A stretch of 64,000 nt of DNA. It comes from Flavobacterium gelatinilyticum (GTDB lineage: Bacteria; Bacteroidota; Bacteroidia; Flavobacteriales; Flavobacteriaceae). A program made the translations under genes and the position numbers. The stretch spans positions 124,001 to 188,000 of the forward strand of contig NZ_CP114287.1 in NCBI RefSeq assembly GCF_027111295.1. The letters run 5' to 3'. The notes beneath the pieces were generated by a model. That model made no database searches. It was not told the DNA's origin and saw only the letters and a program-made list of their open reading frames with translations. This document shows positions 1 through 7,817 of this stretch, piece after piece; position 1 is the first letter of the stretch, and each line of letters starts with the position of its first letter.

Positions 1-1470
1 ATCATAAATGGGTTTCTGACGTACTTTCGCAAGAAGCCAGGCTATAAAGCTCATGATTAAAATATCCTTAGGTCCGTTCTGCGATGCGATTATAAAAGCT
101 TCTATGTTTTTTTGAAATTTTTCTGTTTTTATAATTTCGGGTTTCATTGCATATTGTTCTACAAACATCAAATATTCTACAACCCGTTCTTCATTAACCG
201 TTAAAAGATATTTTTTATAACGACGCTTAAAACTTTTTATTCGGGATATGGCCAGTTCTGTGTTTTCTTCCTGTACATGAAGCAGAATTTCTACAAGACA
301 TTTTTTTATAGCCCAGTCCATGCCCATTTTTTTCTCGTACCAGCTGTCGGTATGGTTTAATTTCGCCATTTCTTTTACGGCATTGCGTCCTGCATTTTGC
401 TGTATATAAAAAACGATCAGCATAAGATGAATGTCATTGCTGTCGTTAGGATCTGCCTTTTTAGTCAGAGACAAAGCTTTTTGTGCAGTTTCGATTGCAT
501 TTTGAAAATTTCCTAGAAAATTTTCGTTGAAAGACAGTAATAAAAAATACCGCAGGCAAAATCGCTGATAATATTTACCGGATTGTTTCTGCATTTCTGT
601 TGACATCGAATTTAGATAACTCAAAGATTCTGTAAACCGTCCGTTTCGAAAATAGAAATTCGATATAAAATACAATATATGAATGTGATAATATAAATGT
701 TTATCAGTCAGATCTGCTCTTTTACTGATGAACCTATAGCTTTTAATAACAAAAGATTCTATAGGCGCGTAATTGTTGTTTATAGACGCATATTCATTGG
801 CAATAAACAATATCTGATACAGCGATTTAAAAGTTAAGCCCTGTTTTAATGAGATTCCGTATGTTTCTATCGTGTTTTTAATCAGCGCTTCAAAATCTAC
901 AATTCGGCCTTCATGATAAATAGCGGTCAATTCACGACGCAGAACAGCATATCCCAGATTGAGCTGTTCCTCATATTCCAGTTGTTTTTTATTGACTTTG
1001 AATTTTTGTATTATTTTGTCAATTGGAAGGGAAAGATTAAAATGGGCAAACTGAATCTGAATCAGGTAAATTTCGTTTAACAGATTAAAATGTTCAATGT
1101 TTATTGCCAGTTCTTCGGCTTTAGCCAGACATTTAAAAGCTGTTTTTTCGAGTTTATGTTCAAAAAACAAACGACTTACCACTATAAGACGAAGTATTGC
1201 ATTTTCCTGCGAGGTATCGTTTTCAAAACTTCGGTTTGCCATAAAGTCAATCATGTTGTCATAAAGCCTTTTTCTCAGGGCATGATATGCATCGGCGCTT
1301 TTTTTATCTTTTGAAATGTTTTTTTTGAAATTTATATCGTCAGTTTTTAAAGAATTGAATAATTCGATATTACCGGTGTCTTTTCTTTTGTTTTTCTTTG
1401 ATAAATAATGAATAAAAGCTTTTGAATCATTTTCATTCATCATTTCAGCTATTTCCTGAAGCGCGTTCAT
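1..1470 (-). CDS. Hypothetical helical protein, C-terminus cut by window edge
   Basis: An open frame runs leftward from an ATG at 1470 to the window edge without a stop, giving about 490 residues of an incomplete protein. It begins MNALQEIAEMMNENDSKAF. There is no signal peptide or membrane segment, so it is probably cytoplasmic. The sequence is rich in Leu, Lys, Asn, Tyr and Phe and reads as consecutive amphipathic helices (for example YYQRFCLRYFLLLSF followed by a NAIETAQKALSLTKKADP stretch), which resembles a TPR-like helical repeat fold. I recognise no catalytic motif and no family. It is divergent from the YiaAB gene at 1621. A 16-bp sequence inside its 5' coding part (1330-1345) recurs in its upstream region (1531-1546). 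Function unknown; that it is coding is well supported by length and codon pattern. Confidence 0.75.
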   Translation of the reverse strand, partial: MNALQEIAEMMNENDSKAFIHYLSKKNKRKDTGNIELFNSLKTDDINFKKNISKDKKSADAYHALRKRLYDNMIDFMANRSFENDTSQENAILRLIVVSRLFFEHKLEKTAFKCLAKAEELAINIEHFNLLNEIYLIQIQFAHFNLSLPIDKIIQKFKVNKKQLEYEEQLNLGYAVLRRELTAIYHEGRIVDFEALIKNTIETYGISLKQGLTFKSLYQILFIANEYASINNNYAPIESFVIKSYRFISKRADLTDKHLYYHIHILYFISNFYFRNGRFTESLSYLNSMSTEMQKQSGKYYQRFCLRYFLLLSFNENFLGNFQNAIETAQKALSLTKKADPNDSNDIHLMLIVFYIQQNAGRNAVKEMAKLNHTDSWYEKKMGMDWAIKKCLVEILLHVQEENTELAISRIKSFKRRYKKYLLTVNEERVVEYLMFVEQYAMKPEIIKTEKFQKNIEAFIIASQNGPKDILIMSFIAWLLAKVRQKPIYD

Positions 1471-1620
1471 AACTACGATTTTATGTTGATAAAAGTAATA
1501 AAAAATTACCCTTAACAATTAAAAATGTGTATTTATATCGTCAGTTATTCTGTTAAATTGATTTTTACATCTCGTGTTACATCCTGAAATTTGCTTCATA
1601 ATTATAAAACATAAAAAATT

Positions 1621-2094
1621 ATGGAACCGCTAAAATCAAATGAATCAAACAACAATTCAGAATCAAAAAATGCAAGATTACATATAGGACAGAGTCCTTT
1701 AAAACCAAGTGCCGCCTTTATTGGCGCTTCATGGATGACGTTACTTATAGGTATGACTTCATATTGTATTGGTCTTTACAATTCAGATATGGCTTACAAC
1801 GAAAAAGGATATTATTTTACTGTTCTTCTTTTTGGACTTTTCTCGGTTATATCAGTACAAAAAAGTGTGCGTGATAAACTCGAAGGCATACCCGTAACCG
1901 ATTTGTACTATAGTATAAGCTGGTTTAGTACAATTGCTTCTATAGTACTGCTGGTAATTGGTTTGTGGAATGCCGATTTACTGCTTAGTGAAAAAGGGTT
2001 CTTCGGAATGTCTTTTGTATTAGGATTATTTTCGGCACTTGCAGTACAGAAGAATACCCGAGACCTTAAACAATTTGAATCAAACGCTGTATAA
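1621..2094 (+). CDS. YiaA/YiaB two-helix domain membrane protein
   Basis: A 157-residue inner-membrane protein with two copies of the YiaAB two-helix module. The first (residues ~35-85) has ASWMTLLIGMTSYCIGLYN followed by a YYFTVLLFGLFSVISVQK segment; the second (~95-150) has a matching helix, then GMSFVLGLFSALAVQKNTRD. The repeated pattern 'G-L-(Y/W)-N-(S/A)-D ... EKG(Y/F) ... LFGLFS..(S/A)VQK..RD' shows the internal duplication and is typical of this family, whose role is unknown (E. coli yiaA/yiaB are stress-associated membrane proteins). The N-terminal ~30 residues are polar and Asn/Ser-rich. The start ATG follows an A-rich leader. A hairpin plus T-run follows the gene. Confidence 0.85.
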   Translation: MEPLKSNESNNNSESKNARLHIGQSPLKPSAAFIGASWMTLLIGMTSYCIGLYNSDMAYNEKGYYFTVLLFGLFSVISVQKSVRDKLEGIPVTDLYYSISWFSTIASIVLLVIGLWNADLLLSEKGFFGMSFVLGLFSALAVQKNTRDLKQFESNAV

Positions 2095-2106
2095 TATTTT
2101 AGCGGA

Positions 2107-2153
2107 GCCTCATTACTGTCACAACATTGTGCAGTTTTGAGGTTTTCTTTTTT
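2107..2153 (+). terminator. Probable intrinsic terminator after YiaAB gene
   Basis: CCTCA..ACTG pairs imperfectly with CAGT..TGAGG across a loop rich in ACA, followed by a run of seven T. It sits between the YiaAB stop and the next small gene. Moderate support because of two internal mismatches. Confidence 0.5.
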
Positions 2154-2160
2154 TAATTGG

Positions 2161-2484
2161 ATGATCATGAAAATGAAATACAAATCTTTTGTTTATAGTA
2201 TTGCAGTCTCACTGCTTGCTATGAGTGTCCTGAATAAAATCTATTGGATTTATATGTGCGGACAATATACTGATTTTGAAGAAACCAAAACGGCTTATCT
2301 GAATCTGTTTCCTGATTTTCTTCAAGATGCTTTTATCTTAACTGTCATTGAAATAACGGCATTGGCAGCAGCGATAATTTTGTTTTTAGAATCTATAATG
2401 ACAGGATATTTAAAAAAGACGTCTCAAATTTTAGTAATATTTTCTATAATTCTCTGCTGGTGGAATCTTTTTTCCCTGATGTAA
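2161..2484 (+). CDS. Small membrane protein, unknown function
   Basis: About 107 residues if started at the ATG at 2161; 2167 and 2173 are also possible ATGs. The frame also opens upstream with a TTG at 2137, but that lies inside the T-run of the preceding terminator, so I prefer an ATG. The protein has three hydrophobic segments: YKSFVYSIAVSLLAMSVLNK near the N-terminus, AFILTVIEITALAAAIILFL in the middle, and QILVIFSIILCWWNLFSLM at the C-terminus. A polar loop between the first two (CGQYTDFEETKTAYLNLFPD) is probably outside the bilayer. No family recognised. It is co-directional with the YiaAB gene and the phosphoesterase, 79 bp before the latter. Confidence 0.6.
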   Translation: MIMKMKYKSFVYSIAVSLLAMSVLNKIYWIYMCGQYTDFEETKTAYLNLFPDFLQDAFILTVIEITALAAAIILFLESIMTGYLKKTSQILVIFSIILCWWNLFSLM

Positions 2485-2563
2485 AACAGGTATAACTACT
2501 GGTATAATTCTGATTTTAATTGTCTTAATTTACTTATAATTTTTAATTTAAAACAATTAAAAA

Positions 2564-4111
2564 ATGGAAAACCCAAATCAATTTAACGGTCTGGACACAT
2601 TTGACCATATCGTAGTACTAATGCTTGAAAACCGATCTTTCGATAATCTGTTAGGTTATCTTTATGCTAAAGAGGAAGTACCAGAGGGTAAAACCTTTGA
2701 AGGACTTTACAATCCTGCCGTTGATTATGCGAACCCTATTCCGGAGAGAGCCGTTAATGATTCCGGCGAAAAGACTATTTCGCCTTCACGCGCTGCAGAT
2801 TATTCAATGCCATATCCGGATCCGGGAGAAGAATATCCTCATGTAAATACACAGCTTTTTAATACCATTATTCCTGATTCTAATATGGGCTTGTCGGATT
2901 ATCTCATGACAGAACCATACAACCTGCCTGATCCCTTACCGGTGCCGGTTATGAACGGATTTGTCAACGATTACGAAAGCAACCTGAGATCAACTTATAA
3001 GATTGATAATCCCGCATACCAACAGTATCAGGTAATTATGCAGTGTTTTGAACCCGACCAGATTCCAACAATGGCTGCTCTGGCTAAGCAGTTTGCCGTT
3101 TTTGATCATTGGCATTGTTCGGTTCCCAGTCAAACTTATTGCAATCGCGCATTTTGGCATGCAGGCAGTTCGGGAGGCAAAGTCATTAATCCTATTGAAG
3201 AGGATGGACCCGGTGTTCCCGGTTTTGATGGTGATTTCAGAGATATGGATTCGTGGATAAAAAATGTCTGGTCACTGCCTACTATTTTTGACCGAATGAA
3301 TGACAAAAATATTTCATGGAAAGTCTATGCACCTATTGCACCTTTGAGCATTACGAATATAGTGAATGGATTTGGAGAGGGCAGGGACCATACGCATAGC
3401 CATCTTGACTTTTTTGCCGATCTTGAATTGGGAATTCTCCCTCAATATTCATTTGTAGAACCGCAGTTTCTTCATAAGCACAACGATCAGCATCCATCGG
3501 CAGTGAATCACGAATTAGCTGTGGGCACTGTAAAATTAGGAGACGAATTAATTCTCGAATTGTATAACGCTATAAAAAGAAGTTCTCAAAGAGATAAAAT
3601 TCTTTTTATTATCACACATGATGAACATGGCGGTTGTTTTGATCATGTACCGCCTCCGCAAGCCGTACCGCCTGCTGCCGGAATGAAAGGGCAGTGCGAT
3701 TTTACCTTTGATCGTGCTGGAGTTCGTGTTCCTATGATTATGGTATCGTCTTATATTCAGCCGAATACTATAATTAACACGCAGTTTGATCATACTTCAT
3801 TTATAAAAACCGTCTGTCAGAAATGGAATCTGGATCCACTGACTGACAGAGATAAAGATCCTGGTGTATTACCCTTTACAGAAGTCTTCTCTGATCAAAA
3901 AAGGACAGACTGGCCTGATCTGGGGTCGCACTTAGGTATAGAACAGCTGTTTCCTGATTTTGATACAAGCACAGATCCTTTAAACGGATTACAAAAGGCT
4001 ATGTTAAACAGTTTATTGCATATCGAAAAAATGAGAGTTCTTGGTAACACCAAGAAAGAAGAAATACAAACAATTGGCGATATGATGGAGTTTATTAAAA
4101 GATTTCTTTGA
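2564..4111 (+). CDS. Phospholipase C / acid phosphatase-type phosphoesterase
   Basis: A 515-residue member of the phosphoesterase family that includes bacterial non-haemolytic phospholipase C and AcpA acid phosphatase (alkaline-phosphatase fold, metal-dependent phosphoester hydrolysis). Diagnostic motifs are FDHIVVLMLENRSFDN at residues ~14-29 (metal and nucleophile region), FDHWHCSVPSQTYCNRAFWH near residue 180, HLDFFADLELGILPQYSFVEP in the middle, and THDEHGGCFDHVPPP near residue 350 (metal ligands). Length fits the family. Unlike most relatives it starts MENPNQFNGLDTFDH with no signal peptide or Tat motif, so as read it would be cytoplasmic. The start is fixed by the ATG after an A-rich stretch; the frame offers no upstream signal sequence. 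The true substrate cannot be read from sequence. Confidence 0.88.
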   Translation: MENPNQFNGLDTFDHIVVLMLENRSFDNLLGYLYAKEEVPEGKTFEGLYNPAVDYANPIPERAVNDSGEKTISPSRAADYSMPYPDPGEEYPHVNTQLFNTIIPDSNMGLSDYLMTEPYNLPDPLPVPVMNGFVNDYESNLRSTYKIDNPAYQQYQVIMQCFEPDQIPTMAALAKQFAVFDHWHCSVPSQTYCNRAFWHAGSSGGKVINPIEEDGPGVPGFDGDFRDMDSWIKNVWSLPTIFDRMNDKNISWKVYAPIAPLSITNIVNGFGEGRDHTHSHLDFFADLELGILPQYSFVEPQFLHKHNDQHPSAVNHELAVGTVKLGDELILELYNAIKRSSQRDKILFIITHDEHGGCFDHVPPPQAVPPAAGMKGQCDFTFDRAGVRVPMIMVSSYIQPNTIINTQFDHTSFIKTVCQKWNLDPLTDRDKDPGVLPFTEVFSDQKRTDWPDLGSHLGIEQLFPDFDTSTDPLNGLQKAMLNSLLHIEKMRVLGNTKKEEIQTIGDMMEFIKRFL

Positions 4112-4288
4112 CGACAGTCCCTACTAAATAAATTCTATTATAGTTTCAATAAAATTGTAGTTAGATGTTTCAAATTTAGAATTTTACGTTTCCGGACTGT
4201 TTAAATTAATTTAGTCAATATTGATATTAAAAATTCGGATAAGAATAAATAGTTCTTCATTCTGAAACAGGTTTATATTTATGATTGT

Positions 4289-4296
4289 TATTTTTG
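4289..4296 (+). promoter_or_regulatory. Candidate promoter -7 box for asmA-like gene
   Basis: TATTTTTG matches the Bacteroidota -7 consensus TAnnTTTG. It lies about 75 bp before the ATG at 4370. The expected -33 TTTG is only approximated (TTTA) about 20 bp upstream. The rest of the 258-bp gap before it holds an inverted pair ACAGTCC/GGACTGT (4114-4120 and 4195-4201) and nothing else I recognise. Confidence 0.4.
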
Positions 4297-4369
4297 AGTT
4301 AATTTCGCGGTCGGGATTTATTCACTGCTGTTAAATCTCTATTTTTAAAACCATAAACTATACACATAA

Positions 4370-7300
4370 ATGATGATCAGGAAGTTCTTGAAAAAAGCGG
4401 CAATTTTTATTCTAACCTTATTTTTATTATTAATAATTACCCTGACAGTTGTTCCGTATGTTTTTAAAGATCAGATACGTGATAAAATAGAAAGTCTCGC
4501 CGATGAAAAGCTCAATGCAGAGGTACGTTTTGATGAAATCGGACTTTCTGTTTTCAAACATTTTCCCGCGTTAATTCTTTATACGAAGAACGTCAGCGTA
4601 GTGAACAAAAAATTCCAATCTGCTTCATCAAAAGTTGTGAATGCCAAAACCGCTGCAGTTGGAGTAAATTTTTATAGTTTACTAAAAGGTAAAATCGTTT
4701 TAGATGCGGTTTATCTGGATGAAGCAAATTTAAACCTTGAAATTGATCCTAAAGGAAAAGCCAATTTTGATATTGTAAAACCTACTGAGGATACTGCAGA
4801 TACAACCCAGACCGAATTTAAAATCAAACGAGTTGTTATAAACAAAACCAACATATCGTATAATGATAAAAGTGCTGTTTTAAAATTTAAAGTTCAGGAT
4901 CTTAATTATAAAGGTACAGGAGATTTAAGTGCAGATTACTTTGATCTTAATTCAGATGTAAAAATAAAAACATTTGATTTTAGTGTAGATGGTGTTGATT
5001 ATGTACGTCATAAACCCATAAATGCAGAAATTGTTACCTACATAGATACTAAAGCGCTTAAATTTAAATTCGAACGAAATACAGTTCGTATTAAAAATTT
5101 TCCTTTCTCATTTAATGGTCATTTTGCGTTTATAAAAGGCGGCTATGATTTTGATTTGCGTATGCAGTCAAAAAACTCAACATTAGAAGAAATGCTGTCT
5201 ATTATTCCGCCGGCCTATGACCAGTGGCGCGAACAGATGGATATTACGGGTAATATAGATTTTAAAATTTTCGCACGCGGTAAATACATGCAGGATCAGT
5301 CAGAAAAACCTATAGTTTCAGCCGATCTGGAGATCAATAAAGGAACCATTGCATATAAAAAAATAAAGGAACCTGTAAAAGATATCAATATAAGTGCTAA
5401 AGCTTTAATTAGGGATTTAGACATCAATAAATTAAAATTTGATTTAGATAACCTGTCATTTAATCTTGATAACAAGAAAACAGTACTTAATTTTCATTCA
5501 GAAGGTTTTAAAAAACTGAAAATTAAAACCGCTGTCAATGCTCATTTAGATGCCGCAAAATTTAAAGAAGCCTTAAATTTAAACGAGCATGATGTTCGCG
5601 GTGAAATCGCGGTCGACTTAAAAGCCGATGGTGTTTTTTTACGTGATTTAGGCTTTAGTGTCCGTTTAAATAAAACAGATACCATCATTAAGAGTATTCC
5701 AAAGTTTGACCTGAGAGTTAGCCTGAAAAACGGATACTTAAAGAATGTAAATAAAAACGAAGCGATAAGAAACGTTAATTTGGATTTGAGTTTAACGGCT
5801 AAAGACAGTATTTTGCGTAATGTTTCCGGTAAAATAACCAATCTGAATGCAGAGGCTCTGGATAATTTTGTCCGAGGACGCTTCGAACTTCACAAACTAT
5901 ATCCTTTTACAGTTGATACAGAATTAGATTCTAAAATTAATCTGGCCTCTATTCATAAATTTTATCCTTTGGACAGTTTAGAGGTTAAGGGAGATTTGAA
6001 TCTAAAAGTAAGCATGCACGGGGTTTTAAACCGTAAACAGAAGAAATACCCTTCATCGAAATCAGAAATACATATTAAAAACGGGTATGTAAAATCGTTA
6101 AAATTTCCAAATATCCCTATAGAGAATATAAATGTAAACGCCGCTGTTACCAGTATGAAAGGTACAGGAGAGGATTTAAATATAAAATTACAGCCGGCAG
6201 AATTTCTGTTGGCAGGCTCGCCATTTAAAGTGCAGGGAGAAATTAATAATTTTTACGATTTAGTATATAATATCAGAACTCAGGGAACATTAGATATTGG
6301 TAAATTGACTAAAATATTCCCAATTAAAGATGTCAGCGTTTCCGGAATAATTCAGACCAATCTTATAGCCAAAGGTTCTAAAAAAGATTTAGATGCCAAA
6401 AACTATGACAATATCAAAAACGGCGGAAAACTCGAAGCCAAAAATATAGTAATCAAAAGCGTTTTGTTTCCGGAACCGTTTCAAATTTCTAAAGGAACAT
6501 TTAAGTTTTTTAAAGATAAAATGCGTTTCGAGGATTTTAATGCCTCTTATGGTAAATCAGATCTTGTATTAAACGGTTCAATTCATAACGCTTTAAGGTA
6601 TTTTTTTAACAGAAAGCACTTATACCAAAACAATGAAAAGCTTAAAGCAGATATTGATCTTGTTAGTAATCACATCAATGCGAAGGAGTTTTTCGACATG
6701 ATTGCGGTTTATACAGACCAAAAAGCAGAACAGGAAGAAGGGCAGAAGGAAGGACAGAAAGCAGATTCTATAGTGGTTAATACTGCTTCAAAAAACGGCA
6801 GGGATGCAAATAAAAACTACGTAATCAGAATTCCAAGAACGGCTGATTTAAAAATTTCAGCCAAAGTGAACCTGCTTCAGTTTGATACTTATAAAATCAA
6901 TGATTTTGTTGGAAATCTGGTTGTGAACGAACGAAAAGTTCAGGTTACTCAGGCTGCTTTTAATATGGCGGGAACCAAAATAGAAATGACTGGAGATTAT
7001 AAAGCCCAGCATCGATTGTTGGCAAAATACAATGCGAATTTTAAAGCGAGTAATTTTGATATTCAGCGCGCTTACGCCGAGATTCCAATTTTTGCCGAAA
7101 TGGTTACGATGGCTAAAGATGCCTACGGTTTAGTATCGGTTGACTATCAGTTTGCCGGAAGTATCGATCAGAATATGGATATTGATTTTAAATCGATTGA
7201 CGGGGAAGGAACACTGACTTTGGAAGATATTAAATTTAAAAACTTCAAACTTTTAAATCACGTAGCCAAAAAAGCAGATGCCGCCGATTTAGAAAAAGCG

Positions 7301-7663
7301 TCATTTAATAAAATCGCCATTCACTCTGTTATAAAAAATAATGTAATGACCATTACCCCAACAACTATGAAAATGGCTGGTTTTAGAGGCAAGCTTGAAG
7401 GTCAGGTTACTATGGATGGTAAACTGAATATAGGTTTCCGATTAGGATTGCCGCCAATGGGACTTATTAATATCCCGATGAAAATTACGGGTACCGCAGA
7501 TAATTTTGAAATTTCTACCGGCAAATTTAAAGAAGACGTTACTTTTGCAGAAGAAAGTGAACTTAAAAATCTGAAACCGGAATATCGCAGGTCGAGACAG
7601 AGAGACAGTTTAAGTGCATCTCGAGGAAATGTACGAATAAAAGATACGGTTAAATCCAGATAA
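4370..7663 (+). CDS. AsmA-like envelope protein
   Basis: A 1097-residue AsmA-family protein. These proteins are anchored in the inner membrane by one N-terminal helix, extend into the periplasm as a long beta-rich groove, and are implicated in outer-membrane lipid homeostasis and transport. The membrane anchor is residues ~10-32 (IFILTLFLLLIITLTVVPYV). It is followed by the AsmA N-terminal pattern: LNAEVRFDEIGLSVFKHFP, then GVNFYSLLKGKIVLDAVYL. The middle is a long run of alternating beta-strand-like segments. The C-terminal AsmA_2-type domain (~870-1060) has NKIAIHSVIKNNVMTITPT and the closing MAGFRGKLEGQVTMDGKLN. A charged EQEEGQKEGQKAD linker lies near residue 790. ATG 4370 or 4373 could be the start. 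It is a single gene between a promoter-like box and a perfect terminator. Confidence 0.9.
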   Translation: MMIRKFLKKAAIFILTLFLLLIITLTVVPYVFKDQIRDKIESLADEKLNAEVRFDEIGLSVFKHFPALILYTKNVSVVNKKFQSASSKVVNAKTAAVGVNFYSLLKGKIVLDAVYLDEANLNLEIDPKGKANFDIVKPTEDTADTTQTEFKIKRVVINKTNISYNDKSAVLKFKVQDLNYKGTGDLSADYFDLNSDVKIKTFDFSVDGVDYVRHKPINAEIVTYIDTKALKFKFERNTVRIKNFPFSFNGHFAFIKGGYDFDLRMQSKNSTLEEMLSIIPPAYDQWREQMDITGNIDFKIFARGKYMQDQSEKPIVSADLEINKGTIAYKKIKEPVKDINISAKALIRDLDINKLKFDLDNLSFNLDNKKTVLNFHSEGFKKLKIKTAVNAHLDAAKFKEALNLNEHDVRGEIAVDLKADGVFLRDLGFSVRLNKTDTIIKSIPKFDLRVSLKNGYLKNVNKNEAIRNVNLDLSLTAKDSILRNVSGKITNLNAEALDNFVRGRFELHKLYPFTVDTELDSKINLASIHKFYPLDSLEVKGDLNLKVSMHGVLNRKQKKYPSSKSEIHIKNGYVKSLKFPNIPIENINVNAAVTSMKGTGEDLNIKLQPAEFLLAGSPFKVQGEINNFYDLVYNIRTQGTLDIGKLTKIFPIKDVSVSGIIQTNLIAKGSKKDLDAKNYDNIKNGGKLEAKNIVIKSVLFPEPFQISKGTFKFFKDKMRFEDFNASYGKSDLVLNGSIHNALRYFFNRKHLYQNNEKLKADIDLVSNHINAKEFFDMIAVYTDQKAEQEEGQKEGQKADSIVVNTASKNGRDANKNYVIRIPRTADLKISAKVNLLQFDTYKINDFVGNLVVNERKVQVTQAAFNMAGTKIEMTGDYKAQHRLLAKYNANFKASNFDIQRAYAEIPIFAEMVTMAKDAYGLVSVDYQFAGSIDQNMDIDFKSIDGEGTLTLEDIKFKNFKLLNHVAKKADAADLEKASFNKIAIHSVIKNNVMTITPTTMKMAGFRGKLEGQVTMDGKLNIGFRLGLPPMGLINIPMKITGTADNFEISTGKFKEDVTFAEESELKNLKPEYRRSRQRDSLSASRGNVRIKDTVKSR

Positions 7664-7677
7664 AGAAAGAGAAAAAT

Positions 7678-7720
7678 AAAACGGGATAAAATATTGATAG
7701 TATTTTATCCCGTTTTTTAA
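7678..7720 (+). terminator. Strong bidirectional-looking terminator after AsmA gene
   Basis: A perfect 16-bp stem (AAAACGGGATAAAATA at 7678-7693 and its complement at 7701-7716) with a 7-nt loop, followed by T residues. It lies between the convergent AsmA and GH3 genes and, being A-rich before and T-rich after, can work in both directions. Confidence 0.92.
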
Positions 7721-7817
7721 TATGAAAAAATGTAAAGAAAGAACCGAAGGGCATTATTTCAACACATCACTATAATTAATTGAAAGCAGAGCATAATTAG
7801 TTTTATAATCGCAAAAC

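Noticed and set aside
1090..1314. Forward ORF of 74 codons
   Set aside because: It lies inside the long reverse-strand frame (1-1470) and has Phe/Cys-rich, shadow-like composition.
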